Origin: Sulfurivirga caldicuralii
GTDB taxonomy: Bacteria > Pseudomonadota > Gammaproteobacteria > Thiomicrospirales > Thiomicrospiraceae
NCBI GenBank assembly: GCA_015661715.1
Contig: DQVN01000151.1
Location: forward strand, 1-5,030
DNA length: 5,030 nucleotides
Reading direction: 5' to 3'
The position numbers and the translations under genes are program-made. Under the pieces are notes generated by a model. The model ran no database searches. It was not told the DNA's origin and saw only the letters and a program-made list of their open reading frames with translations. This document shows, piece after piece, positions 1 through 5,030 of the stretch (within the stretch, counting starts at the first letter, position 1; each line of letters starts with the position of its first letter).

Positions 1-1440
1 CCTAATCTCGCCATTGCACTGCCTGAAATTGTATTGCTGACGCTGACCTCGTTGCTGCTGATTGCCGATACGGTATGGAGTAAGCGTTGCCAGCACTGCA
101 CCTATTGGGCGACTCAAATTACGCTGATTATCGTGGGATTAACCGTTTATATGGGGTTTGCCTCTGAGACGCACGTTACCTTTGATAACAGTTATGTGCG
201 CGATACCTTGGCAGATGTGCTGAAGCTGTTTATCGTGTTGGTCAGCATTGGTATCTTCCTCTTTTCCCGCGAGTACCTGCTGCAGAACCAGGCCTACTTT
301 GGTGAGTATTTCGTGCTCGGTCTGTTCGGGGTGCTGGGCATGTTTGTCATGGTCAGCGCCTATAACCTGATTACCCTTTATCTCGGCTTGGAGATTATGT
401 CGCTGGCTTTGTATGCCATGATCGCGATGCAACGACATTCGGATCGGGCTTCAGAGGCGGCGATGAAGTACTTTGTCCTGGGTGCGTTGGCGACCGGTAT
501 GATGCTCTATGGTATGTCCATGCTGTATGGGGCCACGGGTACGCTGGTACTGCCTGAAATTGCCGAAGTGATCGACTCGGGTCAAGCTGATGGTAAGGTG
601 CTGGCGTTCTCACTGGTATTTATCGTGATCGGCCTGGCCTTTAAGCTCGGTGCAGTCCCTTTCCATATGTGGGTGCCGGATGTCTATCATGGTGCACCCA
701 CAGCCATGACCCTTTATTTGGCCTCTGCCCCTAAGATTGCGGCTTTCGCCATTGTCTATCGCCTCCTATGGGATGGTTTGCAGCTGGCGTTGCCAGATTG
801 GCAGGGCATGCTGGTTATTTTGGCTGCGCTGTCGATGATTGTGGGGACAGTGATCGCCATTGCCCAGACCAACCTGAAACGACTGCTGGCTTATTCCGGG
901 ATAAGCCATGTCGGTTTTGTCTTGATGGGCGTGGCTGCAGGGGATGCGGAAGGCTTCGCATCCGCCATGTTCTATATTGTCATCTATGCGATCACCAGTG
1001 TGGCGGCTTTTGGCATGATTATCGCCCTGGCGCGTGCTGGCATGGAGTTTGATGAAATTGAGGACTTCAAGGGGTTGAATGAGCGAAACCCCTGGTTGGC
1101 AGTGATGATGCTGTTTGTCATGTTTTCCATGGCCGGCATTCCGCCGTTTATCGGCTTTTTCGCCAAAGTGGCGGTCATTGAGGCGGCCATTAATGCTGGA
1201 CTATTGTGGTTGGCCATTCTGGCCGTGGTCATGGCGGTCGTGGGGGCTTTCTACTATTTGCGCGTGGTCAAGGTCATGTATTTCGATCGGACAGATCGGC
1301 AGCTTCCTGCAGAGCCGCTGACCCGTGAGCTGGGTGTTGCCGTCAGCATCGCAGCGTCCGCCCTGTTGATTCTGGGTCTGTTCCCGAGCTGGATCATGGA
1401 TCTGTGCTATCGCAGCTTAGGGCTGACGGTTGTAGGCTGA
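1..1440 (+). CDS. nuoN: NADH-quinone oxidoreductase subunit N (5' partial)
   Basis: Membrane subunit of respiratory Complex I, an antiporter-like channel that couples NADH:quinone electron transfer to proton pumping across the inner membrane. The frame is open from base 1 and gives 479 residues. It begins PNLAIALPEI, the usual NuoN N-terminal pattern, so only a few residues including the true start lie outside the window; the in-frame TTG at 34 would cut into helix 1 and is not the start. The protein is almost wholly hydrophobic, as expected for a 14-helix Proton_antipo_M protein. Residues matching the known proton path are present (window numbering): Glu131 in LGLEIMSL, Lys215 in GLAFKLGAVPFH, Lys245 in SAPKIA and Lys389 in GFFAKV, corresponding to E. 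coli Glu133, Lys217, Lys247 and Lys395. The PFHMWVPDVYHGAPT segment is typical of the family. Length is normal (E. coli about 485). It is the usual last nuo gene, and its TGA lies one base before the next start. Confidence 0.97.
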   Translation, partial: PNLAIALPEIVLLTLTSLLLIADTVWSKRCQHCTYWATQITLIIVGLTVYMGFASETHVTFDNSYVRDTLADVLKLFIVLVSIGIFLFSREYLLQNQAYFGEYFVLGLFGVLGMFVMVSAYNLITLYLGLEIMSLALYAMIAMQRHSDRASEAAMKYFVLGALATGMMLYGMSMLYGATGTLVLPEIAEVIDSGQADGKVLAFSLVFIVIGLAFKLGAVPFHMWVPDVYHGAPTAMTLYLASAPKIAAFAIVYRLLWDGLQLALPDWQGMLVILAALSMIVGTVIAIAQTNLKRLLAYSGISHVGFVLMGVAAGDAEGFASAMFYIVIYAITSVAAFGMIIALARAGMEFDEIEDFKGLNERNPWLAVMMLFVMFSMAGIPPFIGFFAKVAVIEAAINAGLLWLAILAVVMAVVGAFYYLRVVKVMYFDRTDRQLPAEPLTRELGVAVSIAASALLILGLFPSWIMDLCYRSLGLTVVG

Positions 1441-1441
1441 G

Positions 1442-1780
1442 ATGAGTGTAGATCTGGCGGTCAATCTTCTGATCATAACGGCCGTTGTGCTGGCCAACTT
1501 GCCTTGGCTGGTCAATCAGCGGCTGTTTTTATTTATTCCTTTAAAAAATCATAAGCCCTTTTGGCTGGGATTGCTGGAGTGGGCGAGCTATTTTGGGTTG
1601 ATGGTGCTATTCGGCTATTTGCTGGAAGGCAGGGTGATGGGCAATCACGCACCGCAGCAGTGGGAGTTCTGGGTCACAGTGGTGTTCCTGTTTGCTATTT
1701 TTGCCTTTCCGGGGTTTATCTATCGGTACAATTTTCACAAGTACTTTGTGCGCAAAAGGGTTGAAGAAAACAAGGCCTAA
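1442..1780 (+). CDS. DUF2818 family membrane protein
   Basis: A 112-residue inner-membrane protein matching my memory of the DUF2818 family, which commonly sits directly after nuoN in proteobacteria. Hydrophobic segments lie at about residues 5-24, 39-62 and 74-95. Family-like signatures are ANLPWLVNQR near residues 18-27, QQWEFW at 72-77 and FAFPGFIYRYNF at 87-98, followed by a basic tail (KYFVRKRVEENK). The ATG is one base after the nuoN TGA. Only a weak AGG at 1434-1436 precedes it, so translation is probably coupled to nuoN. No function is established to my knowledge. Its position suggests an accessory or assembly role with Complex I, but that is inference from context only. The last codons overlap the -35 box of the downstream tRNA promoter. 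No terminator separates it from the tRNA gene. Confidence 0.88.
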   Translation: MSVDLAVNLLIITAVVLANLPWLVNQRLFLFIPLKNHKPFWLGLLEWASYFGLMVLFGYLLEGRVMGNHAPQQWEFWVTVVFLFAIFAFPGFIYRYNFHKYFVRKRVEENKA

Positions 1781-1789
1781 CACTATAAT
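1761..1789 (+). promoter_or_regulatory. sigma70-type promoter of tRNA-fMet
   Basis: TTGAAG at 1761-1766 (4/6 to the -35 consensus) and a perfect TATAAT at 1784-1789 are separated by exactly 17 bp. The predicted start is near 1796, leaving about a 10-base leader before the mature tRNA. The bases after the -10 (ACGCTTCG) are fairly GC-rich, as at many stable-RNA promoters subject to stringent control; that regulation is inferred. The -35 box lies inside the last codons of the DUF2818 gene and the -10 box just beyond its stop codon. Confidence 0.82.
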
Positions 1790-1806
1790 ACGCTTCGTTC
1801 CAATGA

Positions 1807-1883
<77 letters not shown>

Positions 1884-1888
1884 AATAC

Positions 1889-1918
1889 AAGCCCCTTGAG
1901 TGATCAAGGGGCTTTTTT
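1889..1918 (+). terminator. Rho-independent terminator after tRNA-fMet
   Basis: A perfect 11-bp inverted repeat (AAGCCCCTTGA at 1889-1899 and TCAAGGGGCTT at 1904-1914) closes on a GTGA tetraloop of the stable GNRA class, followed by six T residues (1913-1918). It starts only five bases after the tRNA CCA. It should end both tRNA transcripts and any read-through from the nuo operon. It also stands between the tRNA promoter and thiL. Confidence 0.93.
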
Positions 1919-1924
1919 GTTTCT

Positions 1925-1932
1925 GGGAGGGG
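1925..1932 (+). promoter_or_regulatory. ribosome binding site deciding the thiL start
   Basis: GGGAGGGG lies six bases before the ATG at 1939 (eight if counted from the end of GGGAGG). The frame is also open back to a GTG at 1900, but that codon is in the terminator loop and has no Shine-Dalgarno sequence. The 13 residues it would add are not family-like, so the ATG is preferred. Confidence 0.8.
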
Positions 1933-1938
1933 CTCTCT

Positions 1939-2874
1939 ATGGGGCAGATCAATGAATTCGAGCTGATCAAGCGCTATCTTGCGCCCTTGCAGTGCCGTCA
2001 AATTCCGTTGAGTGTGGGGGATGATGCAGCCATTCTGCCATGCGATTCAGCCACCTATGTCTGTACGGATACATTGGTTAGCGGTATTCATTTTCTACCC
2101 CACTGGCCCGTTGAGCATGTGGCCTATAAGGCCGTCGCGGTTAATGTCAGTGATTTAATGGCCATGGGTGCCAAGGCACAAACCATCCAATTGGCCTTGA
2201 CCTTACCAGATGCTCAACCGGATAGATTAGCGGCCCTGCATCAAGGGCTAAAAGCGGCCTGTGAGACCTTTGGGGTTTGTCTTTCCGGTGGTGACACCAC
2301 CAGGGGGGCGATAATGGTGCTGACGGTGACAGCTTTGGGGACGGCTGCATCCGGTCGTCCATGGCGGCGCAGCGGCGTGCGTCCCGGTGATTTGCTGGCA
2401 GTGACCGGCACCCTGGGTGATGCGGCCTTGGGACTGGCCATGTTAATGGGGCAAGCGCCCGAAGATGATGCGTGTATGTTGGCTTTGCAGCGGCCCCAGC
2501 TACCGCTTGATGCTTGGCGTTATTTGACCAAGCTGGATGTACATGCGGCGATTGATATCTCTGATGGATTGGTTCAGGATGCCGGCCATTTGGCTGCCCA
2601 GTCTGGGGTGTCTATTGTGATTGAATTGGAGCGGTTACCGTTGAGTTCGCCGGTGCAACAGTGGTGTGCGCACCATGGGAACTGGGATCCGCCCCTATTT
2701 GGCGGAGAAGATTATCAGTTACTGGTTGCCATGCCGCCGGAGCTCGCCCGGCAAGCGCAGACTGATGGACAGGTGCGTATTATTGGGCGGGTTGAGAGGG
2801 GCCAGGGTGTAAGCGTTTTACACCAAGGGCGGGTGTTCCCGCTATCAGGGACGCAAGGTTTTCAGCATTTTTGA
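1939..2874 (+). CDS. thiL: thiamine-monophosphate kinase
   Basis: ThiL phosphorylates thiamine monophosphate with ATP to give thiamine diphosphate, the final step of cofactor synthesis, in the cytosol. The 311-residue product (E. coli 325) has the AIRS-like two-domain layout: N-terminal domain to about residue 145, then the C-terminal domain. Family motifs appear in order: GDDAA (27-31) and TDTLV (43-47) for metal and nucleotide binding, NVSDLMAMGA (69-78), GGDTTRG (117-123), VTGTLGDAALG (155-165), DISDG (206-210) and GGEDYQLL (255-262). It ends GFQHF, close to the usual C-terminus. The ATG at 1939 is chosen for its GGGAGGGG ribosome site and because MGQINEFELI fits the family N-terminus. It is not beside its frequent partners nusB, ribH or pgpA. 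I see no promoter between the tRNA terminator and the start, and no TPP riboswitch, so expression may depend on read-through. Confidence 0.96.
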   Translation: MGQINEFELIKRYLAPLQCRQIPLSVGDDAAILPCDSATYVCTDTLVSGIHFLPHWPVEHVAYKAVAVNVSDLMAMGAKAQTIQLALTLPDAQPDRLAALHQGLKAACETFGVCLSGGDTTRGAIMVLTVTALGTAASGRPWRRSGVRPGDLLAVTGTLGDAALGLAMLMGQAPEDDACMLALQRPQLPLDAWRYLTKLDVHAAIDISDGLVQDAGHLAAQSGVSIVIELERLPLSSPVQQWCAHHGNWDPPLFGGEDYQLLVAMPPELARQAQTDGQVRIIGRVERGQGVSVLHQGRVFPLSGTQGFQHF

Positions 2875-2880
2875 GTAATA

Positions 2881-3945
2881 TCACGCCCGACGTGCCTTGA
2901 CCGCTTCTGCCAGCAGTTTTAGCGCAGTCTCGCTATCTTCCCAACCAATACAGGCGTCCGTAATGCTCTTGCCATATTCCAGGGGTTGACCTGGTATGAC
3001 ATCTTGTCGTCCCGGCTTGAGATGGCTTTCTATCATCACGCCCATAATGTAGGGGGCGCTTTCGCCTTCCCTGAGCTGCCGTGCGATATCCTGTGCCACG
3101 ATCAACTGGCGTTCGTACTGTTTGTTGCTATTGGCATGGGAACAGTCGATCATGAGTTTGTCTTGAACCTGGGCGGCCTGCAATTGATGGACGGCTTCCA
3201 TTACGGAGGCTTCATCGTAGTTAGGGCCTTGAGTGCCTCCTCTTAAGATGACATGGCAGTCCTCATTGCCTGTGGTGGAAAAAATCGCGGAACGCCCGTC
3301 CTTCGTCAGGGACATGAAGATATGAGGGCGCATGGCGGCACGGATGGCATCCACTGCGATTTTAATGCTGCCGTCTGTACCGTTTTTGAAGCCCACCGGA
3401 CAAGAGAGTCCGGAGGCCAGTTCGCGATGGCCCTGGCTTTCGGTGGTGCGGGCACCGATGGCACCCCAACTGACCAAGTCTGCAATATACTGGGGGGAGA
3501 TCAAGTCGAGAAATTCGGTGGCAGCCGGTACGCCCAGGGTGTTGATATCCAGGAGCAGCGCCCGGGCTAAGGCTAAGCCTTTATTGATTTTGAAGGTCTC
3601 ATCCAGATCTGGGTCGTTAATGAGTCCTTTCCAGCCCACCGTGGTGCGAGGTTTCTCAAAGTAAACCCGCATGACGATCAGCAGGTCGTTTTGATACTGC
3701 TGGATCTGTCCTTTCAGGCGTTGAGCGTATTCACGCGCAGCCTCAGGATCATGGATGGAGCAGGGGCCAATGACCACAAGCAGGCGATCATCTTGGCCAT
3801 GCAGGATATTATGGATCTGCTGGCGGGTTGTAGCGATTGTGCGGGCTGCCGTATCGTTTATGGGAAAGCGCTCATGGAGCGCCTTGGGTGGCTCCACTTC
3901 CGTAATGCTGCGTATGCGCAGATCGTCGGTGATGTACTGGGTCAT
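2881..3945 (-). CDS. aroG: 3-deoxy-7-phosphoheptulonate (DAHP) synthase, class I, AroG type
   Basis: Condenses phosphoenolpyruvate and erythrose-4-phosphate into DAHP, the first and usually feedback-controlled step of the shikimate pathway to aromatic amino acids; cytosolic. The 354-residue protein (E. coli AroG 350) aligns by eye along its whole length. Metal ligands are Cys62 (GPCSIHD), His270 (DCSHANS), Glu306 (MIESH) and Asp330 (SITDACIGWED). Substrate-binding residues include Arg93, Lys98 (YFEKPRTTVGWKG), Arg166 (GARTTES), Lys187 (VGFKNGTDG) and Arg235 (ILRGG). Residue 212 is Ser in FMSLTK, where Phe-sensitive enzymes carry Ser and Tyr-sensitive ones Gly, so Phe feedback is inferred. The start MTQYITDDLRIR matches AroG; an in-frame TAA lies 24 bases upstream, and no other start lies between. 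The ribosome site is weak. The gene is convergent with thiL and divergent from the DUF3579 gene. Symbol aroG is by type; aroF or aroH naming is possible. Confidence 0.95.
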   Translation of the reverse strand: MTQYITDDLRIRSITEVEPPKALHERFPINDTAARTIATTRQQIHNILHGQDDRLLVVIGPCSIHDPEAAREYAQRLKGQIQQYQNDLLIVMRVYFEKPRTTVGWKGLINDPDLDETFKINKGLALARALLLDINTLGVPAATEFLDLISPQYIADLVSWGAIGARTTESQGHRELASGLSCPVGFKNGTDGSIKIAVDAIRAAMRPHIFMSLTKDGRSAIFSTTGNEDCHVILRGGTQGPNYDEASVMEAVHQLQAAQVQDKLMIDCSHANSNKQYERQLIVAQDIARQLREGESAPYIMGVMIESHLKPGRQDVIPGQPLEYGKSITDACIGWEDSETALKLLAEAVKARRA

Positions 3946-3978
3946 CGGCCTGTTGTTTCCATGGGTTAGAAGCCGGAT

Positions 3979-3987
3979 ATTATGCCA
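3979..3987 (-). promoter_or_regulatory. candidate extended -10 promoter for the DAHP synthase gene
   Basis: On the minus strand TGG-CATAAT gives an extended -10 motif (TG at 3987-3986, CATAAT at 3984-3979). The predicted start is near 3972 and the leader about 27 bases. No convincing -35 box sits at the right distance, which extended -10 promoters can tolerate. No TyrR or TrpR box was recognised by eye. Confidence 0.38.
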
Positions 3988-4017
3988 TTTTTAGCAACAA
4001 TTTGCCTTGTTCACCTA

Positions 4018-4026
4018 TGGTAAAAT
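4018..4026 (+). promoter_or_regulatory. candidate extended -10 promoter for the DUF3579 gene
   Basis: TGG-TAAAAT is an extended -10 (TG at 4018-4019, TAAAAT at 4021-4026) that predicts a start near 4033 and a leader of about 28 bases to the GTG at 4061. TTGCCT at 4002-4007 is too close (13 bp) to serve as a normal -35. Confidence 0.42.
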
Positions 4027-4046
4027 TCAAACGTTTAAGTGTTTGA
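4027..4046 (+). repeat. short inverted repeat over the predicted transcript start
   Basis: TCAAAC (4027-4032) and GTTTGA (4041-4046) form a 6-bp inverted repeat with an 8-bp spacer. It lies directly after the candidate -10 and before the ribosome site of the DUF3579 gene. The position would suit a repressor operator, but arms this short can occur by chance and no known regulator site is recognised. Confidence 0.3.
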
Positions 4047-4060
4047 TGAAGGGGTGAACG

Positions 4061-4354
4061 GTGCACTGCAAGTACATCATAGAGGGTTACACGGAAGATG
4101 GGCGTAAGTTCCGCCCCAGTGACTGGATTGACCGTATCTCTTCTATGATGGCCAGTTATGGCCGTCAGCACCGTCTGGTTTATTCGGATTTGTTGCATCC
4201 AGAGCTGTATGACGGGCAGAAGTGTTTGATTATCGATGACCGGTTGGAAAAAGAGAACCCGGGCATGTATGAGTATGTCATGAACTTTGTGCAGAGCAAT
4301 AAGCTGCGCATGCGTAAAGTGTGTGATATAGATCAGGAGAAACTGGGCAAGTAA
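4061..4354 (+). CDS. DUF3579 domain-containing protein
   Basis: A 97-residue soluble protein that I recognise from the DUF3579 family of Beta- and Gammaproteobacteria. The marker is the N-terminal pattern YIIEGYTEDGRKFRPSDW (residues 5-22), in which FRPSDW is strongly conserved. It is followed by a DGQKCLIIDDRLEKENP segment (51-67) and a helical C-terminus ending in charged residues. There is no signal peptide, membrane helix or catalytic motif, and no established function to my knowledge. The start is a GTG: an in-frame TGA ends three bases before it, and GAAGGGG (4048-4054) is spaced six bases upstream. It is transcribed alone, divergently from the DAHP synthase gene, and ends at the hairpin at 4378-4407. 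Family assignment is from memory of the motif rather than from a search. Confidence 0.85.
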   Translation: MHCKYIIEGYTEDGRKFRPSDWIDRISSMMASYGRQHRLVYSDLLHPELYDGQKCLIIDDRLEKENPGMYEYVMNFVQSNKLRMRKVCDIDQEKLGK

Positions 4355-4377
4355 GGCCTTTTTAGGGTGTTATATTT

Positions 4378-4407
4378 TGAGGCGCTATTAGGCGCCTCAG
4401 TTGTTTT
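4378..4407 (+). terminator. Rho-independent terminator of the DUF3579 gene
   Basis: TGAGGCGC (4378-4385) pairs perfectly with GCGCCTCA (4392-4399) around a six-base loop, followed by the interrupted T tract GTTGTTTT (4400-4407). The T tract overlaps the stop codon of the convergent membrane-protein gene. On the minus strand the hairpin is followed by AAAATATAAC rather than a U tract, so it should work well only for the plus strand. Confidence 0.7.
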
Positions 4408-4723
4408 AAGTGCCGGGAAAAGGCCCCTGAGCAGGTACAGGCGGGGCGTCAGGATGTTTGGCAGGTTGAATGATTTCGCTGTTCCACAAGGAGCCGAACA
4501 ACAGACCAAACAGCATAGCAATGGCGAAGACCGTCAGCCAGCGTTTCCGTAGGGTTTTTTCTCTTGCGGAGGCTGTTTCGGGATCAAAATCCTTGAAGTA
4601 AAGCAGTAAAAAGCCTGTTAGACCAAAGATGAATTCCAGATTTGCCAGGATAGGCATATTGAAGAAGAGGGCAATCAGTCCCCAAATGATCACAATGCCA
4701 AAGGTAATTAAAAGCTTGTTCAT
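4406..4723 (-). CDS. hypothetical three-helix membrane protein
   Basis: A 105-residue protein that I do not recognise. Three hydrophobic segments are clear at about residues 4-21, 25-43 and 62-80. The loop between the second and third (44-61, KDFDPETASAREKTLRKR) is strongly charged and basic at its end, so by the positive-inside rule it is cytoplasmic. That puts the N-terminus in the cytoplasm and the proline-rich tail (about 86-104, PAKHPDAPPVPAQGPFP) in the periplasm. The start ATG has a good ribosome site, AAGGAG, six bases upstream (4735-4730), which supports a real gene. It converges on the DUF3579 gene and is divergent, 47 bp away, from the NIF3-like gene. No enzymatic motif is visible. 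It could be a small envelope or assembly factor, but nothing in the sequence settles this. Confidence 0.72.
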   Translation of the reverse strand: MNKLLITFGIVIIWGLIALFFNMPILANLEFIFGLTGFLLLYFKDFDPETASAREKTLRKRWLTVFAIAMLFGLLFGSLWNSEIIQPAKHPDAPPVPAQGPFPGT

Positions 4724-4770
4724 TCAGCGCTCCTTGATAGATTGCACAATAAGGGGGTATTGTAGCGGAG
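4724..4770. promoter_or_regulatory. short divergent intergenic region, candidate overlapping promoters
   Basis: Forty-seven bases must serve two divergent genes unless their promoters reach into coding DNA. On the plus strand TTGATA (4734-4739) and TATTGT (4758-4763) are 18 bp apart and would start transcription at about 4770, almost at the ATG. On the minus strand TACAAT (4764-4759) is a candidate -10 with a start near 4752 and no clear -35. The two -10 elements would share five bases. These are weak matches made by eye. Confidence 0.25.
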
Positions 4771-5030
4771 ATGTATAAGATTGCATTTTTTGTGCCGGAA
4801 AGTCATCTGGAAGTGGTCAAGGCGGCCATGTTTGCCGCAGGTGCTGGTCGCATCGGTCAATATGATCGATGCAGTTGGCAGGTTAAGGGAACGGGACAGT
4901 TTCGCCCCCTTGAAGGCGCGGACCCTTTTATAGGGCAGGTCGATCAGGTCCAGCAGGTGGTGGAGTACAAGGTTGAGATGGTGTGCGAGGAGGAAGTCAT
5001 TCACGCTGTGGTGCAGGCGATGAAAGCGGC
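4771..5030 (+). CDS. NIF3/YqfO-type CutA-like domain protein (3' partial)
   Basis: The frame is open from the ATG at 4771 to the right edge, giving 86 residues and two bases of the next codon. The sequence MYKIAFFVPESHLEVVKAAM, then GAGRIGQYD, GQFRPLEGADPFIG and VEYKVEMVC, matches the small stand-alone proteins of Gammaproteobacteria annotated as NIF3-like. These correspond to the CutA/PII-like domain inserted in longer NIF3/YqfO proteins. Full-length members are about 103 residues and end with an HPYEEPAY-type motif, so roughly 17 residues should lie beyond the window. The dinuclear metal-binding NIF3 core is not present in what is seen. The function is unknown. The in-frame TAA at 4750-4752 limits the start to the ATG (or an unlikely ATT). 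GGAG abuts the ATG directly and AAGGGGG (4751-4757) is 13 bases away, so ribosome-site spacing is unusual. Confidence 0.86.
   Translation, partial: MYKIAFFVPESHLEVVKAAMFAAGAGRIGQYDRCSWQVKGTGQFRPLEGADPFIGQVDQVQQVVEYKVEMVCEEEVIHAVVQAMKA

Noticed and set aside
34..36. TTG at 34 as the nuoN start
   Set aside because: The frame is open to base 1 and the preceding residues (PNLAIALPEIV) are typical NuoN sequence, so the gene simply runs off the left edge.
18..562. A 14-base exact repeat (ACTGCCTGAAATTG) at 18-31 and 549-562 within nuoN
   Set aside because: Both copies encode LPEI with the same codons in hydrophobic coding sequence. No other shared flanks are seen, so chance is the simplest explanation.
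1900..1938. GTG at 1900 as an earlier thiL start adding 13 residues
   Set aside because: It lies in the loop of the tRNA terminator, has no ribosome site, and the added residues do not resemble ThiL. The ATG at 1939 has a strong GGGAGGGG site.
1884..1938. TPP riboswitch in front of thiL
   Set aside because: The gap is only 55 bases and is filled by the terminator and ribosome site; no THI-box motifs are present.
2986..3994. Several plus-strand open frames opposite the DAHP synthase gene (for example 3253-3570, 3332-3664 and 3691-3969)
   Set aside because: They lie antisense to a full-length, highly conserved aroG and encode no recognisable protein; they are shadows of its codon use.
4720..5004. 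Minus-strand open frame opposite the NIF3-like gene
   Set aside because: The plus-strand frame matches a known protein family over its visible length, whereas the minus frame has no family-like sequence.

Overview
This 5,030-base window looks like ordinary chromosomal core DNA from a proteobacterium of middling GC content. A respiratory Complex I gene (nuoN), a DUF2818 gene, an initiator tRNA, thiL, a class I DAHP synthase, a DUF3579 gene and a NIF3/CutA-like gene all point to Gamma- or Betaproteobacteria. I lean towards Gammaproteobacteria, mainly on the stand-alone NIF3-like protein and the nuoN/tRNA-fMet arrangement, but this rests on remembered family distributions and the genus is not determined.

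Layout, left to right. Bases 1-1440 (+) hold nuoN, lacking only its extreme 5' end. It is followed after one base by a 112-residue DUF2818 membrane protein (1442-1780, +), which is the last protein gene of the nuo operon. A strong sigma70-type promoter (TTGAAG-N17-TATAAT, 1761-1789) straddles the DUF2818 stop codon and drives tRNA-fMet (1807-1883), which ends in a strong intrinsic terminator (1889-1918). thiL (1939-2874, +) begins only 20 bp after that terminator and has no visible promoter of its own. It runs convergently, with a 6-bp gap, into an aroG-type DAHP synthase on the minus strand (2881-3945). A 115-bp divergent region (3946-4060) carries candidate extended -10 promoters for aroG and for the DUF3579 gene (4061-4354, +, GTG start). 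That gene ends at an intrinsic terminator (4378-4407). Next comes an unrecognised 105-residue three-helix membrane protein on the minus strand (4406-4723). A 47-bp gap separates it from a divergent NIF3/CutA-like gene (4771 onward, +), which is cut by the right edge.

Functionally this is a mixture of housekeeping genes: proton-pumping NADH dehydrogenase, translation initiation, the last step of thiamine diphosphate synthesis, and entry into the shikimate pathway. The last three protein genes are poorly characterised. I see no mobile element, CRISPR array, phage gene, toxin-antitoxin pair or defence system, and I do not claim a new system here. The points most worth checking are the expression of thiL across the tRNA terminator, the break in the usual fMet tRNA-rimP-nusA gene order, the tRNA promoter embedded in DUF2818, and the unassigned membrane protein.
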